The notes under the pieces: model-generated
Told to the model about the DNA's origin: nothing
Database searches by the model: none
The model's input: the letters and a program-made list of their open reading frames with translations, nothing else
Shown: piece by piece, positions 9,937 to 17,796 of the stretch
How the letters are laid out: the number at the start of each line of letters is the position of its first letter
Position numbering within the stretch: the stretch's first letter is position 1
Made by a program: the position numbers and the translations under genes
From: Paenibacillus sp. FSL H8-0079
GTDB taxonomy: Bacteria; Bacillota; Bacilli; Paenibacillales; Paenibacillaceae
Assembly (NCBI RefSeq): GCF_037991315.1
Contig: NZ_CP150300.1
Coordinates: 682,001 to 746,000 of the forward strand
Direction of reading: 5' to 3'
Length of the DNA: 64,000 nt

Positions 9937-11115
9937 TTACACTTGGTAGGGCTGGCTCTTCTGCAAGATGGCGAAAATGTGATGCAACAGCTTGTTCGCG
10001 CAGGCAATTACGGCCACCTTGCAGGGCTTGCCCTCTTTTCTTTTTTTATCGTAGTACGACCGGATTCTTGCATTGGCATTCTTTCGCATTCCGCATTGCA
10101 CCGCTAAATACAGTGAACGTCTAAGCCTTTTCGAGCCTCTTTTCGTGATTCGTGTACTGGTCGCTGTGAACTTTCCCGAACTGAAAATCCCTGGGTCAAG
10201 GCCTGCAAACGCCACAAGTTGCTTCGCATCACTAAACTGTTTTACATCACCTAGTTCAGCTACAATGGCTGCGGCCAGTTTCGTTCCAATCCCCGGAATA
10301 CTTTTCACCAGTTCAACCTCGGGCAGACCTTTCGCCATGTCCTCCATTTGCTTTTCAAGCTCCTCCAGCTGTCGGATCATCGTCAATAATAAAGAGACCA
10401 TTCCGAGCAGTGCCTTGCTTTGAGATGGGCTACGCCGAGTTTCTCCCCATTCACCCACTATTGCCTCCAGTTTTTTGGCTTTTTCATTGACCCATCTCTT
10501 GGAATGGGATCGTCCCGAATTTCCCTGAATGACTTCATTCCAATTCGTCACACTTCCCTCCAAACAATGAGACAGCACCGTCAATGATGTTGTTGAAAAC
10601 ACATTGTAAAATATCTGCTCATACGCCGGAAACACTTGCTCCAGCAAGGCTCTGCTGTTCAGCTTCGCCTGCACAAAGATTCCCGTGACAAACTCATGCT
10701 GCCGAGTCAAATGCTGTAGCTCTGTAAACATCTCATCCCAATTTCGATGCGGCTTCACGTCGCCGCGATAGTACATCTCTGCCAGATGCCAAGCATCTGC
10801 AGCATCTGTTTTAACTTTGCGTAACTGCGTTCCCTTGGCTCGCTTGGATTGCAAGGGATTCACAATGTAGTAGGTGTAGCCACTCCGATTTAGACAGGAT
10901 ACCAAAGCACGATGATAATGTCCCGTCGCTTCCAAAACGACCACTGGAGCAACACCTGTTTCGACTTGAAGCGCGCCTAACATCTCCGTAAATTGTTCGA
11001 ACCCACTCGCTCCATGCGCAATGACTACTGCTTTACCAACGGGCTCATTTCGTTTTCGAAATGCCTGTACCACACTTGAACCTTTAGCGACATCTACACC
11101 GACAACAGGTTCCAT
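9937..11115 (-). CDS. IS110-family transposase
   Basis: 392 residues. The N-terminal DEDD (RuvC-like) domain starts VVGVDVAKGSSVVQ, continues with VVLEATGHYHRALV and KTDAADAWHLAEMYY, and holds the expected acidic residues (D, E, DxxD). The C-terminal Transposase_20 domain shows VKSIPGIGTKLAAAIVAELG and FAGLDPGIFSSGKF, then GSKRLRRSLYLA. The frame extends to 11172, but ATG 11113-11115 has GGAG 9-10 nt upstream and begins at the family's usual MxxxVGVDV, so I chose it. The gene is full length with no frameshift, so the element may still be active. Confidence 0.92.
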   Translation of the reverse strand: MEPVVGVDVAKGSSVVQAFRKRNEPVGKAVVIAHGASGFEQFTEMLGALQVETGVAPVVVLEATGHYHRALVSCLNRSGYTYYIVNPLQSKRAKGTQLRKVKTDAADAWHLAEMYYRGDVKPHRNWDEMFTELQHLTRQHEFVTGIFVQAKLNSRALLEQVFPAYEQIFYNVFSTTSLTVLSHCLEGSVTNWNEVIQGNSGRSHSKRWVNEKAKKLEAIVGEWGETRRSPSQSKALLGMVSLLLTMIRQLEELEKQMEDMAKGLPEVELVKSIPGIGTKLAAAIVAELGDVKQFSDAKQLVAFAGLDPGIFSSGKFTATSTRITKRGSKRLRRSLYLAVQCGMRKNANARIRSYYDKKRKEGKPCKVAVIACANKLLHHIFAILQKSQPYQV

Positions 11116-11124
11116 GTCCTCACT

Positions 11125-11310
11125 CCTTATCTTTCGTTTCGCCGGTCCTTTCCACGATGGTTCCAAACCCATAGCTTCGCTTGTTATACGGGGTCAACTG
11201 CCCCTACCAGCCCAAACATGGTCTTTTGGAGGTCGTGGGAGAACTGTTTTTGTTACGAGGTCCAAGCCCCTAAAGCCGCCACGTTCTCCCGGCTCCCCCC
11301 ATCGTAAAAC
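11125..11310 (-). ncRNA. Candidate IS110 bridge (guide) RNA region
   Basis: The transposase 5' flank holds two hairpins. One has an 8-bp stem, GGGAGAAC (11237-11244) with GTTCTCCC (11283-11290), enclosing a 38-nt loop. The other is a GGGG/CCCC stem with a 7-nt loop (minus-strand text GGGGCAGTTGACCCC). Stem-loops with large internal loops in this position are what IS110 bridge RNAs look like. RNA ends and target-binding loops are not determined. Confidence 0.4.
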
Positions 11311-11359
11311 GACCACAAAAAAAGGCCAACCAGTAATTACTGGCTAACCTGATAATACG

Positions 11360-11384
11360 AAAAACTGCCGAGCAAACTCGGCAG
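11360..11384 (-). terminator. Terminator of the zinc-ribbon/effector-domain gene
   Basis: CTGCCGAG (11365-11372) pairs perfectly with CTCGGCAG (11377-11384), loop CAAA, with five A on the plus strand giving a U-tract on the minus strand. A second hairpin, CCAGT/ACTGG with loop AATT, lies about 25 nt further on before a run of seven T (minus strand). Confidence 0.8.
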
Positions 11385-11448
11385 CTGATGTGATATGAAG
11401 AAGGATGCGAATTAACTTTGATTCTGTCTGAGATGTATATCTTACTCT

Positions 11449-12267
11449 TTATCTAGTTTGGCGAACAGCGATGTATATATCCACTTGTACACTTTCGGGA
11501 TTCAGGCTGCGTTCATCATATAATTCAAAATCCCCGGTGAACGTACGATCGCTTTGTTTATCCCATGCCCACACGGCGCCCCAAGCTTCGCCAACAACCT
11601 CTGCCATCGGTCCTTTTCTGGAAGTGAATACGGCGTAAGTTGCAGGAGGGAACAGAATGTCATTCAATCCTTCAGGTAATGTTTCATCAGAGCTGACCTC
11701 ATGCCCCACTAGTATGGTGTACTCTCCAGTAATGCCATGGGTGTAATCTGCGTAACAGCCATAGCGAGCAACTTCAGGTGCAGGGAGGTGCTCTGAGGCA
11801 AAATAATTGTTCCAGAGTCCCTGAATATAGCCTTTGCCACTGATCTCAATGGCGTTGGTTGTGCGGGCGGATACGCCGGCAAGACGTTTGCCGGGGAGCG
11901 TGACATAACGAACGGGCTGGGCAGAGAACGAATGATCTGTTGTTACCTGACCCGGATGAGTAGCAGCAGCTGAGTTCTCCGTCAGAGAATTTGCATGCTG
12001 ATCCGTTGTATTTGTGCGCCAACGTTTCAAAAAAGGAAGCTGGTTACGCAGCATCGAACGAGCCGATTCTTCATCCATGCCCTCGTCCTTCAGAATGGCA
12101 GTGCACATCTCCGTCATGCTTTCGAGTGAAATACCGGGCTGCTCGAATTTTCCCTCTTTGTAACAATAAATACAGTATTCGCGGGTTGTGCTTCCATCTG
12201 CTTCCGTTCCGAATTGGGCAGGGGTTGTGAGCGGCATGCCGCAGCTTTGACATACAGTGACGTTCAT
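11449..12267 (-). CDS. Zinc-ribbon plus GyrI-like effector-binding domain protein
   Basis: 272 residues in two parts. The N terminus is a treble-clef zinc ribbon with CQSCGMP and CIYC (Cys 6, 9, 32, 35), of the kind found as a putative zinc-ribbon domain before other modules. The C-terminal 150 residues (VRYVTLPGKRLAGVSARTTN to DIYIAVRQ) look like the AraC effector-binding/GyrI-like fold, with the usual GYIQGLWNNYFAS and YTILVGHEV stretches. Such proteins bind small ligands without a DNA-binding domain. ATG 12267 has AAGGAGG at good spacing; the frame upstream of it overlaps the WYL regulator and is discarded. It follows the WYL regulator by 73 nt, probably as an operon. Confidence 0.75.
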   Translation of the reverse strand: MNVTVCQSCGMPLTTPAQFGTEADGSTTREYCIYCYKEGKFEQPGISLESMTEMCTAILKDEGMDEESARSMLRNQLPFLKRWRTNTTDQHANSLTENSAAATHPGQVTTDHSFSAQPVRYVTLPGKRLAGVSARTTNAIEISGKGYIQGLWNNYFASEHLPAPEVARYGCYADYTHGITGEYTILVGHEVSSDETLPEGLNDILFPPATYAVFTSRKGPMAEVVGEAWGAVWAWDKQSDRTFTGDFELYDERSLNPESVQVDIYIAVRQTR

Positions 12268-12340
12268 GATTAGTTCCTCCTTGTATATGTACAGATTGAA
12301 TATATCTGAAGTATACGGGGAGGAACTGGACAGCTGTCTG

Positions 12341-13291
12341 TCAGGTTTGAGTCGGAGGTATATAATTTTGTACAATTTGCTCGGCGATACGGCAGATCTC
12401 GTCTCGAATATGCTGAGGTTCCAATACCTCAACATCTGCGCCGAAGCCCAGAATGAACCCATATAACCACGCATCCTCTGGAAAAGCAACCTGGCTGATA
12501 TAATACCCAGTCCCATCAGGCATGACGTTCTCGATCCCAAACCATTCTTCCGCAATATGACGGACGCGAGCATGGAATTTCAAGGTTAACCCAGCCTGAT
12601 TGCATGTACGAGTCCATTCCTGCTGCCAGGGTCTGTCCTGTGGGTTGATTACTTTACGCTCGAAGCGCTCATCAGCAAGTGTGACATCTTGCATGCGTAC
12701 GAGTTTGAACATGCGAAATTGATTCCGCTCGTGGCAAAAGGCATACAGGTACCAGGAATGCTTTTTAAGCACGATGGTATGAGGATCGGCAGTTCGGTGA
12801 GTCCGGGTACCTTCCGCACTGCAGTAGGTAAAGGTGACGGGGCGTAATTGATCCATGCCCTGTTCGATAAGCTGAAGCTTGATTTGTAGGGCTTCGGGAT
12901 GCGTCCAGGTTGAATAATCAACGATGAAACGATTGGTATTGGCCTGAAAATCATCATTCTTGGCTTCAGGCACGATACTGCTGAGTTTTTCGACCAGAAG
13001 CTCACGCGCCGCATTGGCATGGGAGGTGGATACGCTGCGCAGTGCAGTGACGATGGACGCGAGGTCCTTGTCTGTTAATACGTTTCGATCCAGACGGTAT
13101 CCTTCTGCCAGACCAATCCCACCGCTTGCCCCCTGATACGTCACCACCGGAATGCCAGCTTGTCCCAATGTGTCGATGTCTCGATATATGGTCCGAATCG
13201 ATACTTCGAACGTATCTGCCAAGTCTTTGGCTTGTACTCGTCCGCGATTGATTAGTAACACCACGATAGCTAACAAACGCTCAAGTTTCAT
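12341..13291 (-). CDS. WYL-domain transcriptional regulator (YafY type)
   Basis: 316 residues. An N-terminal HTH_11 winged helix (residues 1-60) carries AKDLADTFEVSIRTIYRDID. A middle WYL domain contains SWYLYAFCHERNQFRMFKLVRM, and a C-terminal extension follows (WCX type). WYL proteins sense ligands or nucleic acid and control DNA-damage, defence or metabolic genes; the target here is unknown. The upstream start has only AAGGAA as a ribosome site. It is divergent from the vanR-like gene over 84 bp and runs into the zinc-ribbon protein gene, which may be its regulated partner. Confidence 0.85.
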   Translation of the reverse strand: MKLERLLAIVVLLINRGRVQAKDLADTFEVSIRTIYRDIDTLGQAGIPVVTYQGASGGIGLAEGYRLDRNVLTDKDLASIVTALRSVSTSHANAARELLVEKLSSIVPEAKNDDFQANTNRFIVDYSTWTHPEALQIKLQLIEQGMDQLRPVTFTYCSAEGTRTHRTADPHTIVLKKHSWYLYAFCHERNQFRMFKLVRMQDVTLADERFERKVINPQDRPWQQEWTRTCNQAGLTLKFHARVRHIAEEWFGIENVMPDGTGYYISQVAFPEDAWLYGFILGFGADVEVLEPQHIRDEICRIAEQIVQNYIPPTQT

Positions 13292-13375
13292 ATCTATGTA
13301 TTCCTTTCATTGGTTTATCTGTTGGATTCAAATATGTTATATTGTTGAGCATCACACATAGGAGTGGAATAAGCA

Positions 13376-14071
13376 ATGAAGCGAATTACGATTCTAATCG
13401 CAGACGATGAAGTTGAGATCGCTGATCTGGTTGCTTTACATTTACAAAAAGAAGGATATCACACCGTTAAGGCCTTTGACGGGAAGGCGGCGGTACAAGC
13501 CGTTCAGACCCAAGCGATAGATTTAGCGATTCTGGACATTATGATGCCTGGCATGGACGGGTATGAGGTGACTCGTAAAATTCGGGAGCAGCATCACTTA
13601 CCGATCATTTTCCTGAGTGCCAAAACGTCAGATATGGACAAAATTACGGGACTCGTGATGGGCGCGGATGATTATATGACCAAACCATTCAATCCGATGG
13701 AGCTTGTTGCCCGGGTGAATTCCCAGTTGCGTCGTTCCCTACAATTCAGCCAGTCTGCGCCTGTTCAGCGCTCCATTCTGGAGAAGGGCGGGCTTATCAT
13801 CACGCCAGATCAACATCGCGTTACACTCTACGGCAAACCAGTGGAACTAACACCGAAGGAATTCGACATTCTGTATCTGCTCGCGAGCCACCCCAAGCAG
13901 GTGTTCAGTGCAGAAAATATTTTTGAACAGGTATGGGGAGAAGCCTATTACGAGAGTGGTAATACCGTGATGGTCCATATTCGCACCCTGCGCAAAAAGT
14001 TGGGAGAAGATGTGAACAAGAACAAGTTTATCAAAACCATCTGGGGTGTGGGGTACACGTTTAATGACTAA
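13376..14071 (+). CDS. OmpR-family response regulator, VanR-like
   Basis: 231 residues. The receiver domain has the acidic pair ADDE near residues 9-12, the phosphorylated Asp in LAILDIMMPGMDGYE, a Ser in LSAKTS and Lys in TKPFNPMEL. The C-terminal winged helix (VELTPKEFDILYLLASHP to IWGVGYTFN) is of the OmpR/PhoB class. Sequence style and the vanS-vanY-vanZ genes that follow point to VanR of glycopeptide-resistance clusters. The stop overlaps the kinase start (ATGACTAA), a sign of translational coupling. ATG has GGAG about 11 nt upstream. Confidence 0.85.
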   Translation: MKRITILIADDEVEIADLVALHLQKEGYHTVKAFDGKAAVQAVQTQAIDLAILDIMMPGMDGYEVTRKIREQHHLPIIFLSAKTSDMDKITGLVMGADDYMTKPFNPMELVARVNSQLRRSLQFSQSAPVQRSILEKGGLIITPDQHRVTLYGKPVELTPKEFDILYLLASHPKQVFSAENIFEQVWGEAYYESGNTVMVHIRTLRKKLGEDVNKNKFIKTIWGVGYTFND

Positions 14072-15152
14072 ACGAAGAAGTTTTCGCACAACCATGATTA
14101 TGTTGTTAGGGTTAAGCATGCTTGCCTCTGGCGCAATTACCTATGGGATTTATAAGCTTATGCAAGCCTATTATTCGGGTGTCCGTGCAGAAGATCAGCT
14201 CGCTGAATATCGTCATTTTATGAGAAGTATCGGGGATATCTATTTCTTCCTGATCTTATTTATCCCTCTTGCCATTCTATTTTTCTTCTGGTTTACCAAA
14301 CCCTACGCGACGTATTTCAAGGACATTTCCACAGGGATCAGGCATTTGGCCAGTGGAGACTTTCAGCATCGTGTGCAGATTTCCTCGAAGGACGAGTTAG
14401 GTACGATTGCGGAGGATGTGAATCTGGCAAGTGAGAAGCTGAAGGAAGCTGTAGAACGAGGGGATTTTGCTGAAAATAGTAAGGACCAGCTAGTTGTTAA
14501 TCTGGCGCATGACCTGCGAACACCGCTGACCTCTGTGCTTGGATATTTGGATCTGCTCATGAAGGATGACCAACTGACGGAGGAGCAGGTCAGGCACTTT
14601 ACGGCAATTGCATTTACCAAATCACAGCGTCTGGAGAAACTGATTGATGATTTGTTCGAAATTACTCGCATGAACTATGGCATGTTGCCTATAAACAAGA
14701 CACAGCTGGATCTTAGTGAGCTACTAAAACAGATGAACGAAGAACTCTATCCTGTATTCGAAAAGAACCAACTAGTCGCCCGATTAAAAATAGACACTGA
14801 CCTTACGGTCTCCGGTGATGGCGAGTTGCTGGCACGTGTGTTCGAGAATCTGCTAATTAACGCTGCACGGCACGGCAAGGATGGCATGTACGTGGATATT
14901 AACGGATATCGTGATACAGAACAGATCATCATTCACGTGATTAACTATGGTGGACATATTCGTCTGGAGGAATTGCCGCATATCTTCGATATGTATTATA
15001 CCGGAGATCGTGCCAGAACCCCTCAGGAAGGTGGGACAGGCCTTGGTCTGTTTATCGCTCGCAATATTGTGGAGCAGCATGACGGTACGATCTCGGCTCA
15101 GAGCGATGTGGTAAGGACGTTATTCGAAGTTCGTTTGCCCGTATTCCAATAA
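14064..15152 (+). CDS. Sensor histidine kinase, VanS-like
   Basis: 362 residues. Two transmembrane segments (about residues 10-30 and 60-80) flank a short outside loop; then come a HAMP domain (SGDFQHRVQISSKDELGTI), the H box NLAHDLRTPLTSVLGYLDLL, the N box ENLLINAARHG and the G2 box GTGLGLFIARNIVEQH. The short sensor loop is typical of VanS and similar kinases that watch the envelope. I prefer ATG 14064 over 14046 because ATGACTAA overlaps the regulator stop and starts MTKRRSFR. The predicted role is to phosphorylate the VanR-like protein in response to a cell-wall signal. Confidence 0.85.
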   Translation: MTKRRSFRTTMIMLLGLSMLASGAITYGIYKLMQAYYSGVRAEDQLAEYRHFMRSIGDIYFFLILFIPLAILFFFWFTKPYATYFKDISTGIRHLASGDFQHRVQISSKDELGTIAEDVNLASEKLKEAVERGDFAENSKDQLVVNLAHDLRTPLTSVLGYLDLLMKDDQLTEEQVRHFTAIAFTKSQRLEKLIDDLFEITRMNYGMLPINKTQLDLSELLKQMNEELYPVFEKNQLVARLKIDTDLTVSGDGELLARVFENLLINAARHGKDGMYVDINGYRDTEQIIIHVINYGGHIRLEELPHIFDMYYTGDRARTPQEGGTGLGLFIARNIVEQHDGTISAQSDVVRTLFEVRLPVFQ

Positions 15153-15251
15153 GGTTCGACGTCAAATTTAAGAAAAACTTTAAAATTGCCCTGCTTTTTC
15201 TTTAACTTGTGTTGTCTATCCTTGATGTATGAGGTAAAAGGAGGAACAAGC

Positions 15252-16115
15252 ATGAAGAAGTGGGGCTTTTTGATATGTATCATTTTGATCGGATATATCG
15301 TTACGCAATCACCGGGAGGGCTTCAGCAGAAGAATGAGTTGCCGATCGAGATTCAGAATACGCGTGAAAATCCTGCAGGTTATACCGTATCTGTCACCGG
15401 AAACATTCAGGATCAGGTACACAAGGGCAACTTGTTACTGGTTGATAAGCAATACCCCGTTCACCCGGAAGGGGTTAAATCCGATATTGTATATGTGGCA
15501 CATGAGGATGAGCTACTTCGTGGTTATGGAATACTGAATCAGAAAATCATGTTATCCCGGCAAGTCGCGCAGGAGTTTCGGAAGATGGTTGAAGCAGCAG
15601 GCGAAGAGGGAGTCCGATATTTCCTCATTAGTAGTGGTTACAGGGACTTTGCGAAGCAGGACGAGCTTTATCGTGAAAAGGGTTCAGACTACGCACTTCC
15701 TGCGGGTCACAGTGAGCACAATCTCGGCTTATCCCTGGATGTTGGTTCAAGCTTGGCTGCCATGAATGAAGCACCAGAGGGTGCTTGGCTGGAGAAGAAT
15801 GCATGGAAATACGGATTTATTTTGCGTTACCCAAAGGATAAAGTGCGCATCACGGGTATACAGTATGAACCATGGCACTTTCGATATGTAGGGCTGCCGC
15901 ACAGTGCTGTCATGTATAAAAATAATCTGGTGCTGGAACAGTATCTGGATTTGCTAAAAGAGAAAGAGAACATTACTGTGGAAGTAGAGGGTGAGGAGTA
16001 TCACATCCGCTATTATAGGGTCACCCAAGATACGACCGTTTACATACCTGAGCAAGGCCACACTGAAATATCGGGAGATAACATGGATGGCGTCATTGTC
16101 ACCGTAAAGAAATAA
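15252..16115 (+). CDS. vanY: D-Ala-D-Ala carboxypeptidase, VanY-like (M15B)
   Basis: 287 residues. An N-terminal hydrophobic anchor (WGFLICIILIGYIVTQ) precedes an external zinc peptidase domain. Zinc ligands are His and Asp in SEHNLGLSLDVG and His in EPWHFRYVG; the substrate region SSGYRDFAKQDELY is also typical. VanY trims the terminal D-Ala from peptidoglycan precursors, which lowers binding of glycopeptides. AAAAGGAGG sits about 7 nt before the ATG; the frame open back to 15186 is ignored. The 99-nt gap after vanS could hold a promoter. About 60 residues follow the catalytic core, with no family recognised. Confidence 0.85.
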   Translation: MKKWGFLICIILIGYIVTQSPGGLQQKNELPIEIQNTRENPAGYTVSVTGNIQDQVHKGNLLLVDKQYPVHPEGVKSDIVYVAHEDELLRGYGILNQKIMLSRQVAQEFRKMVEAAGEEGVRYFLISSGYRDFAKQDELYREKGSDYALPAGHSEHNLGLSLDVGSSLAAMNEAPEGAWLEKNAWKYGFILRYPKDKVRITGIQYEPWHFRYVGLPHSAVMYKNNLVLEQYLDLLKEKENITVEVEGEEYHIRYYRVTQDTTVYIPEQGHTEISGDNMDGVIVTVKK

Positions 16116-16143
16116 CAAGGCAACGCAAGGGAGGCAAAACAAC

Positions 16144-16704
16144 ATGAAGCACAACAACCAGAAGAAAACCAAACATTACATCCTTTGGATTGCCGTTTTC
16201 ATTATCTATTTATATCTACTTACTAAGCTAATCCTGTTCAAAGGGAGCCCGGTCGATTTTGGCATCGTGAAGGATCGACTTATGGCGTTCTTGCAACAAC
16301 CTGATCTGATCCATACGCGAACCGTCAACCTGACACCGTTTCAGGAAATCTCACGAGACTGGAACAGTCTGTCGTTACATCGTCCGGGCACCGCAATCCA
16401 TCTGGTAGGCAATATACTGGCCTTTATCCCACTGGGCATCTTCATTCCTGTATTGACGGGCAACAAGTTATTCTCTGGCGTAAAGGTACTCTTGCTGTCG
16501 CTGCTGCTCAGTCTGGGCTATGAAGTGACACAGTTAGTGACTGGCATGGGCATATTCGATGTGGATGATCTGATGCTTAATACACTCGGCGGCTTGATTG
16601 GATATATTGTTTTCACTATGGCTATGGGTCTGAAAAAGGTGCTGGTGGGAGGAGAATCCCGCGTGACAACGAAGAAGTTGAATTCTAAGGAAAGTCACGT
16701 GTAA
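16144..16704 (+). CDS. vanZ: VanZ-family membrane protein
   Basis: 186 residues with four hydrophobic segments. The family marks are the TVNLTPFQEI loop, the VGNILAFIPLGIFIPVL helix and the DVDDLMLNTLGGLIGY block. VanZ proteins raise tolerance to teicoplanin or other lipoglycopeptides by an unknown mechanism and are common in Firmicute chromosomes. GGGAGG precedes the ATG and the vanY-like stop is only 28 nt upstream, so both are one transcript. There is no vanH, vanA/B or vanX nearby. Confidence 0.85.
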   Translation: MKHNNQKKTKHYILWIAVFIIYLYLLTKLILFKGSPVDFGIVKDRLMAFLQQPDLIHTRTVNLTPFQEISRDWNSLSLHRPGTAIHLVGNILAFIPLGIFIPVLTGNKLFSGVKVLLLSLLLSLGYEVTQLVTGMGIFDVDDLMLNTLGGLIGYIVFTMAMGLKKVLVGGESRVTTKKLNSKESHV

Positions 16705-16774
16705 GAAATGGCATTGGGCATTAAAAGGAAGTTGGCCTTGAAGCAACGGAGAACACACACATACTGAAACCAAA

Positions 16775-16818
16775 GGCTCTCCATCACTGTGCAGATTGCA
16801 CGTTACGGGGAGTTTTTT
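16775..16818 (+). terminator. Terminator of vanZ (first of a related pair)
   Basis: CTCC (16779-16782) pairs with GGAG (16809-16812) and GTGC (16789-16792) with GCAC (16798-16801); seven T follow. The stretch is clearly similar to the terminator at 17718-17764, with shared ATTGCACGT and GGGAG blocks. Confidence 0.7.
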
Positions 16819-16940
16819 TGCTGTTTCGTAAGGTGTAATATTTAGGATAGAATCAGTGAACTTTGCGAGTAGCATCGCAAATGAGGTAGAGTAGAGATGA
16901 TGCGTTAGTACCTATTCCTTACAAAAAAGGAGGACATACA

Positions 16941-17339
16941 TTGTATTCATTAGCTAAAGAACTAGCAGGAACAATGAAAGCCATTATACAAATTGAAAGC
17001 GAAATTGTTGAAGCTAAGATTGATCAAGAGGGTGAAGAGATCATACTTGGTATGGAAAAGAGAAGATCAGCTTTATTAAATAGTGTCACACGTGATGAAT
17101 TAATGGTCATCCAAACAGTGATGAACGTAGGAAGGTCAGAAAGAGGGTATCGGTATCATTTTAATTCGGAAGACGTTGAGATTATTAACCTTCCCATTGA
17201 GTTAAACGAGCATGAGTTGATGCAGAAATATTCCTATTATCTGATACATAAAACCAAAGAGGAATTAGCACATGGAATTGAATATCATACGCTTGTCTCA
17301 TCATTTCTAAAAGAAGGTATAGAGATCTTAAAACTCTAG
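16941..17339 (+). CDS. Hypothetical protein, AT-rich gene
   Basis: 132 residues from a TTG start chosen for the strong AAAAAGGAGG site 7 nt upstream; an in-frame ATG exists at 16974 without such a site. The protein is charged and predicted mainly helical with a beta middle (QEGEEIILGMEKRRSALLN, GRSERGYRYHFNSEDVEIINL). No signal peptide or membrane segment is seen. I do not recognise a family. The next gene starts 35 nt later. Base composition is visibly richer in A and T than the van cluster or acnA, which suggests the pair was acquired together. Confidence 0.7.
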   Translation: MYSLAKELAGTMKAIIQIESEIVEAKIDQEGEEIILGMEKRRSALLNSVTRDELMVIQTVMNVGRSERGYRYHFNSEDVEIINLPIELNEHELMQKYSYYLIHKTKEELAHGIEYHTLVSSFLKEGIEILKL

Positions 17340-17374
17340 ACCGTTACCCGACATGCTGATAGGAGGTCTGCAAG

Positions 17375-17689
17375 ATGATAATGAAAATTTCGTATTATAC
17401 GCCAGATGGATTCTACTATTATGTCCCCGATCAATATGCAGAGAAGATGGAAGAGTGGAGAATTGAATTTTCAGATTTTTTGCAGAGTATAGAGGGGAAA
17501 CATCCATTCACAGAATACACAGAGTCCATTAATTATGAGGGTGAGCTGGAATATGCCGTTTTTGTAAGATGCTACGGAGGAGATGAGTTTGTAGACTGGA
17601 TTAACGTAGAGAAATTAAACTGCAGAGGTATATATCGTATAGCTGAGCCACCTGATGATTCGGAAGTTGACTTGAAGATTGATTTTTAA
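17375..17689 (+). CDS. Hypothetical protein, partner of the preceding gene
   Basis: 104 residues, acidic, with many aromatic residues (ISYYTPDGFYYYVPDQYAEKMEEW). The rest alternates short strands and turns (EYAVFVRCYGGDEFVDWINVEKLN). No membrane segment or signal peptide. AGGAGGT lies before the ATG; a second ATG at 17381 is possible. Small acidic proteins like this are often immunity or antitoxin-like partners, but nothing here shows a toxin, so this is only a thought. A perfect terminator follows. Confidence 0.7.
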   Translation: MIMKISYYTPDGFYYYVPDQYAEKMEEWRIEFSDFLQSIEGKHPFTEYTESINYEGELEYAVFVRCYGGDEFVDWINVEKLNCRGIYRIAEPPDDSEVDLKIDF

Positions 17690-17717
17690 ACATATCCCGA
17701 TTATGAAAAGCAAAGCC

Positions 17718-17764
17718 AAAAAGCTCCCCGTCACGTGCTGATTGCACGTGGCAGGGAGCTTTTT
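17718..17764. terminator. Bidirectional terminator between hypothetical gene and acnA
   Basis: AAAAAGCTCCC (17718-17728) pairs exactly with GGGAGCTTTTT (17754-17764), with an inner perfect stem CACGTGC/GCACGTG. U-tracts form on both strands, so it can serve both convergent genes. Confidence 0.9.
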
Positions 17765-17796
17765 GTATAACTTCATCACATTAATGATTCATGTCA

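Larger units (their letters stand above)
9880..11345 (-). mobile_element. IS110-family insertion sequence (ends approximate)
   Basis: One transposase gene with about 200 nt of structured non-coding DNA on its 5' side and a short 3' flank. That asymmetry fits the IS110 group, whose 5' flank encodes a guide (bridge) RNA. The family has no clear terminal inverted repeats and makes little or no target duplication, so the exact ends cannot be set by eye. No gene appears interrupted; it lies between the terminator of the 272-aa gene and the 55-aa gene. Confidence 0.7.
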
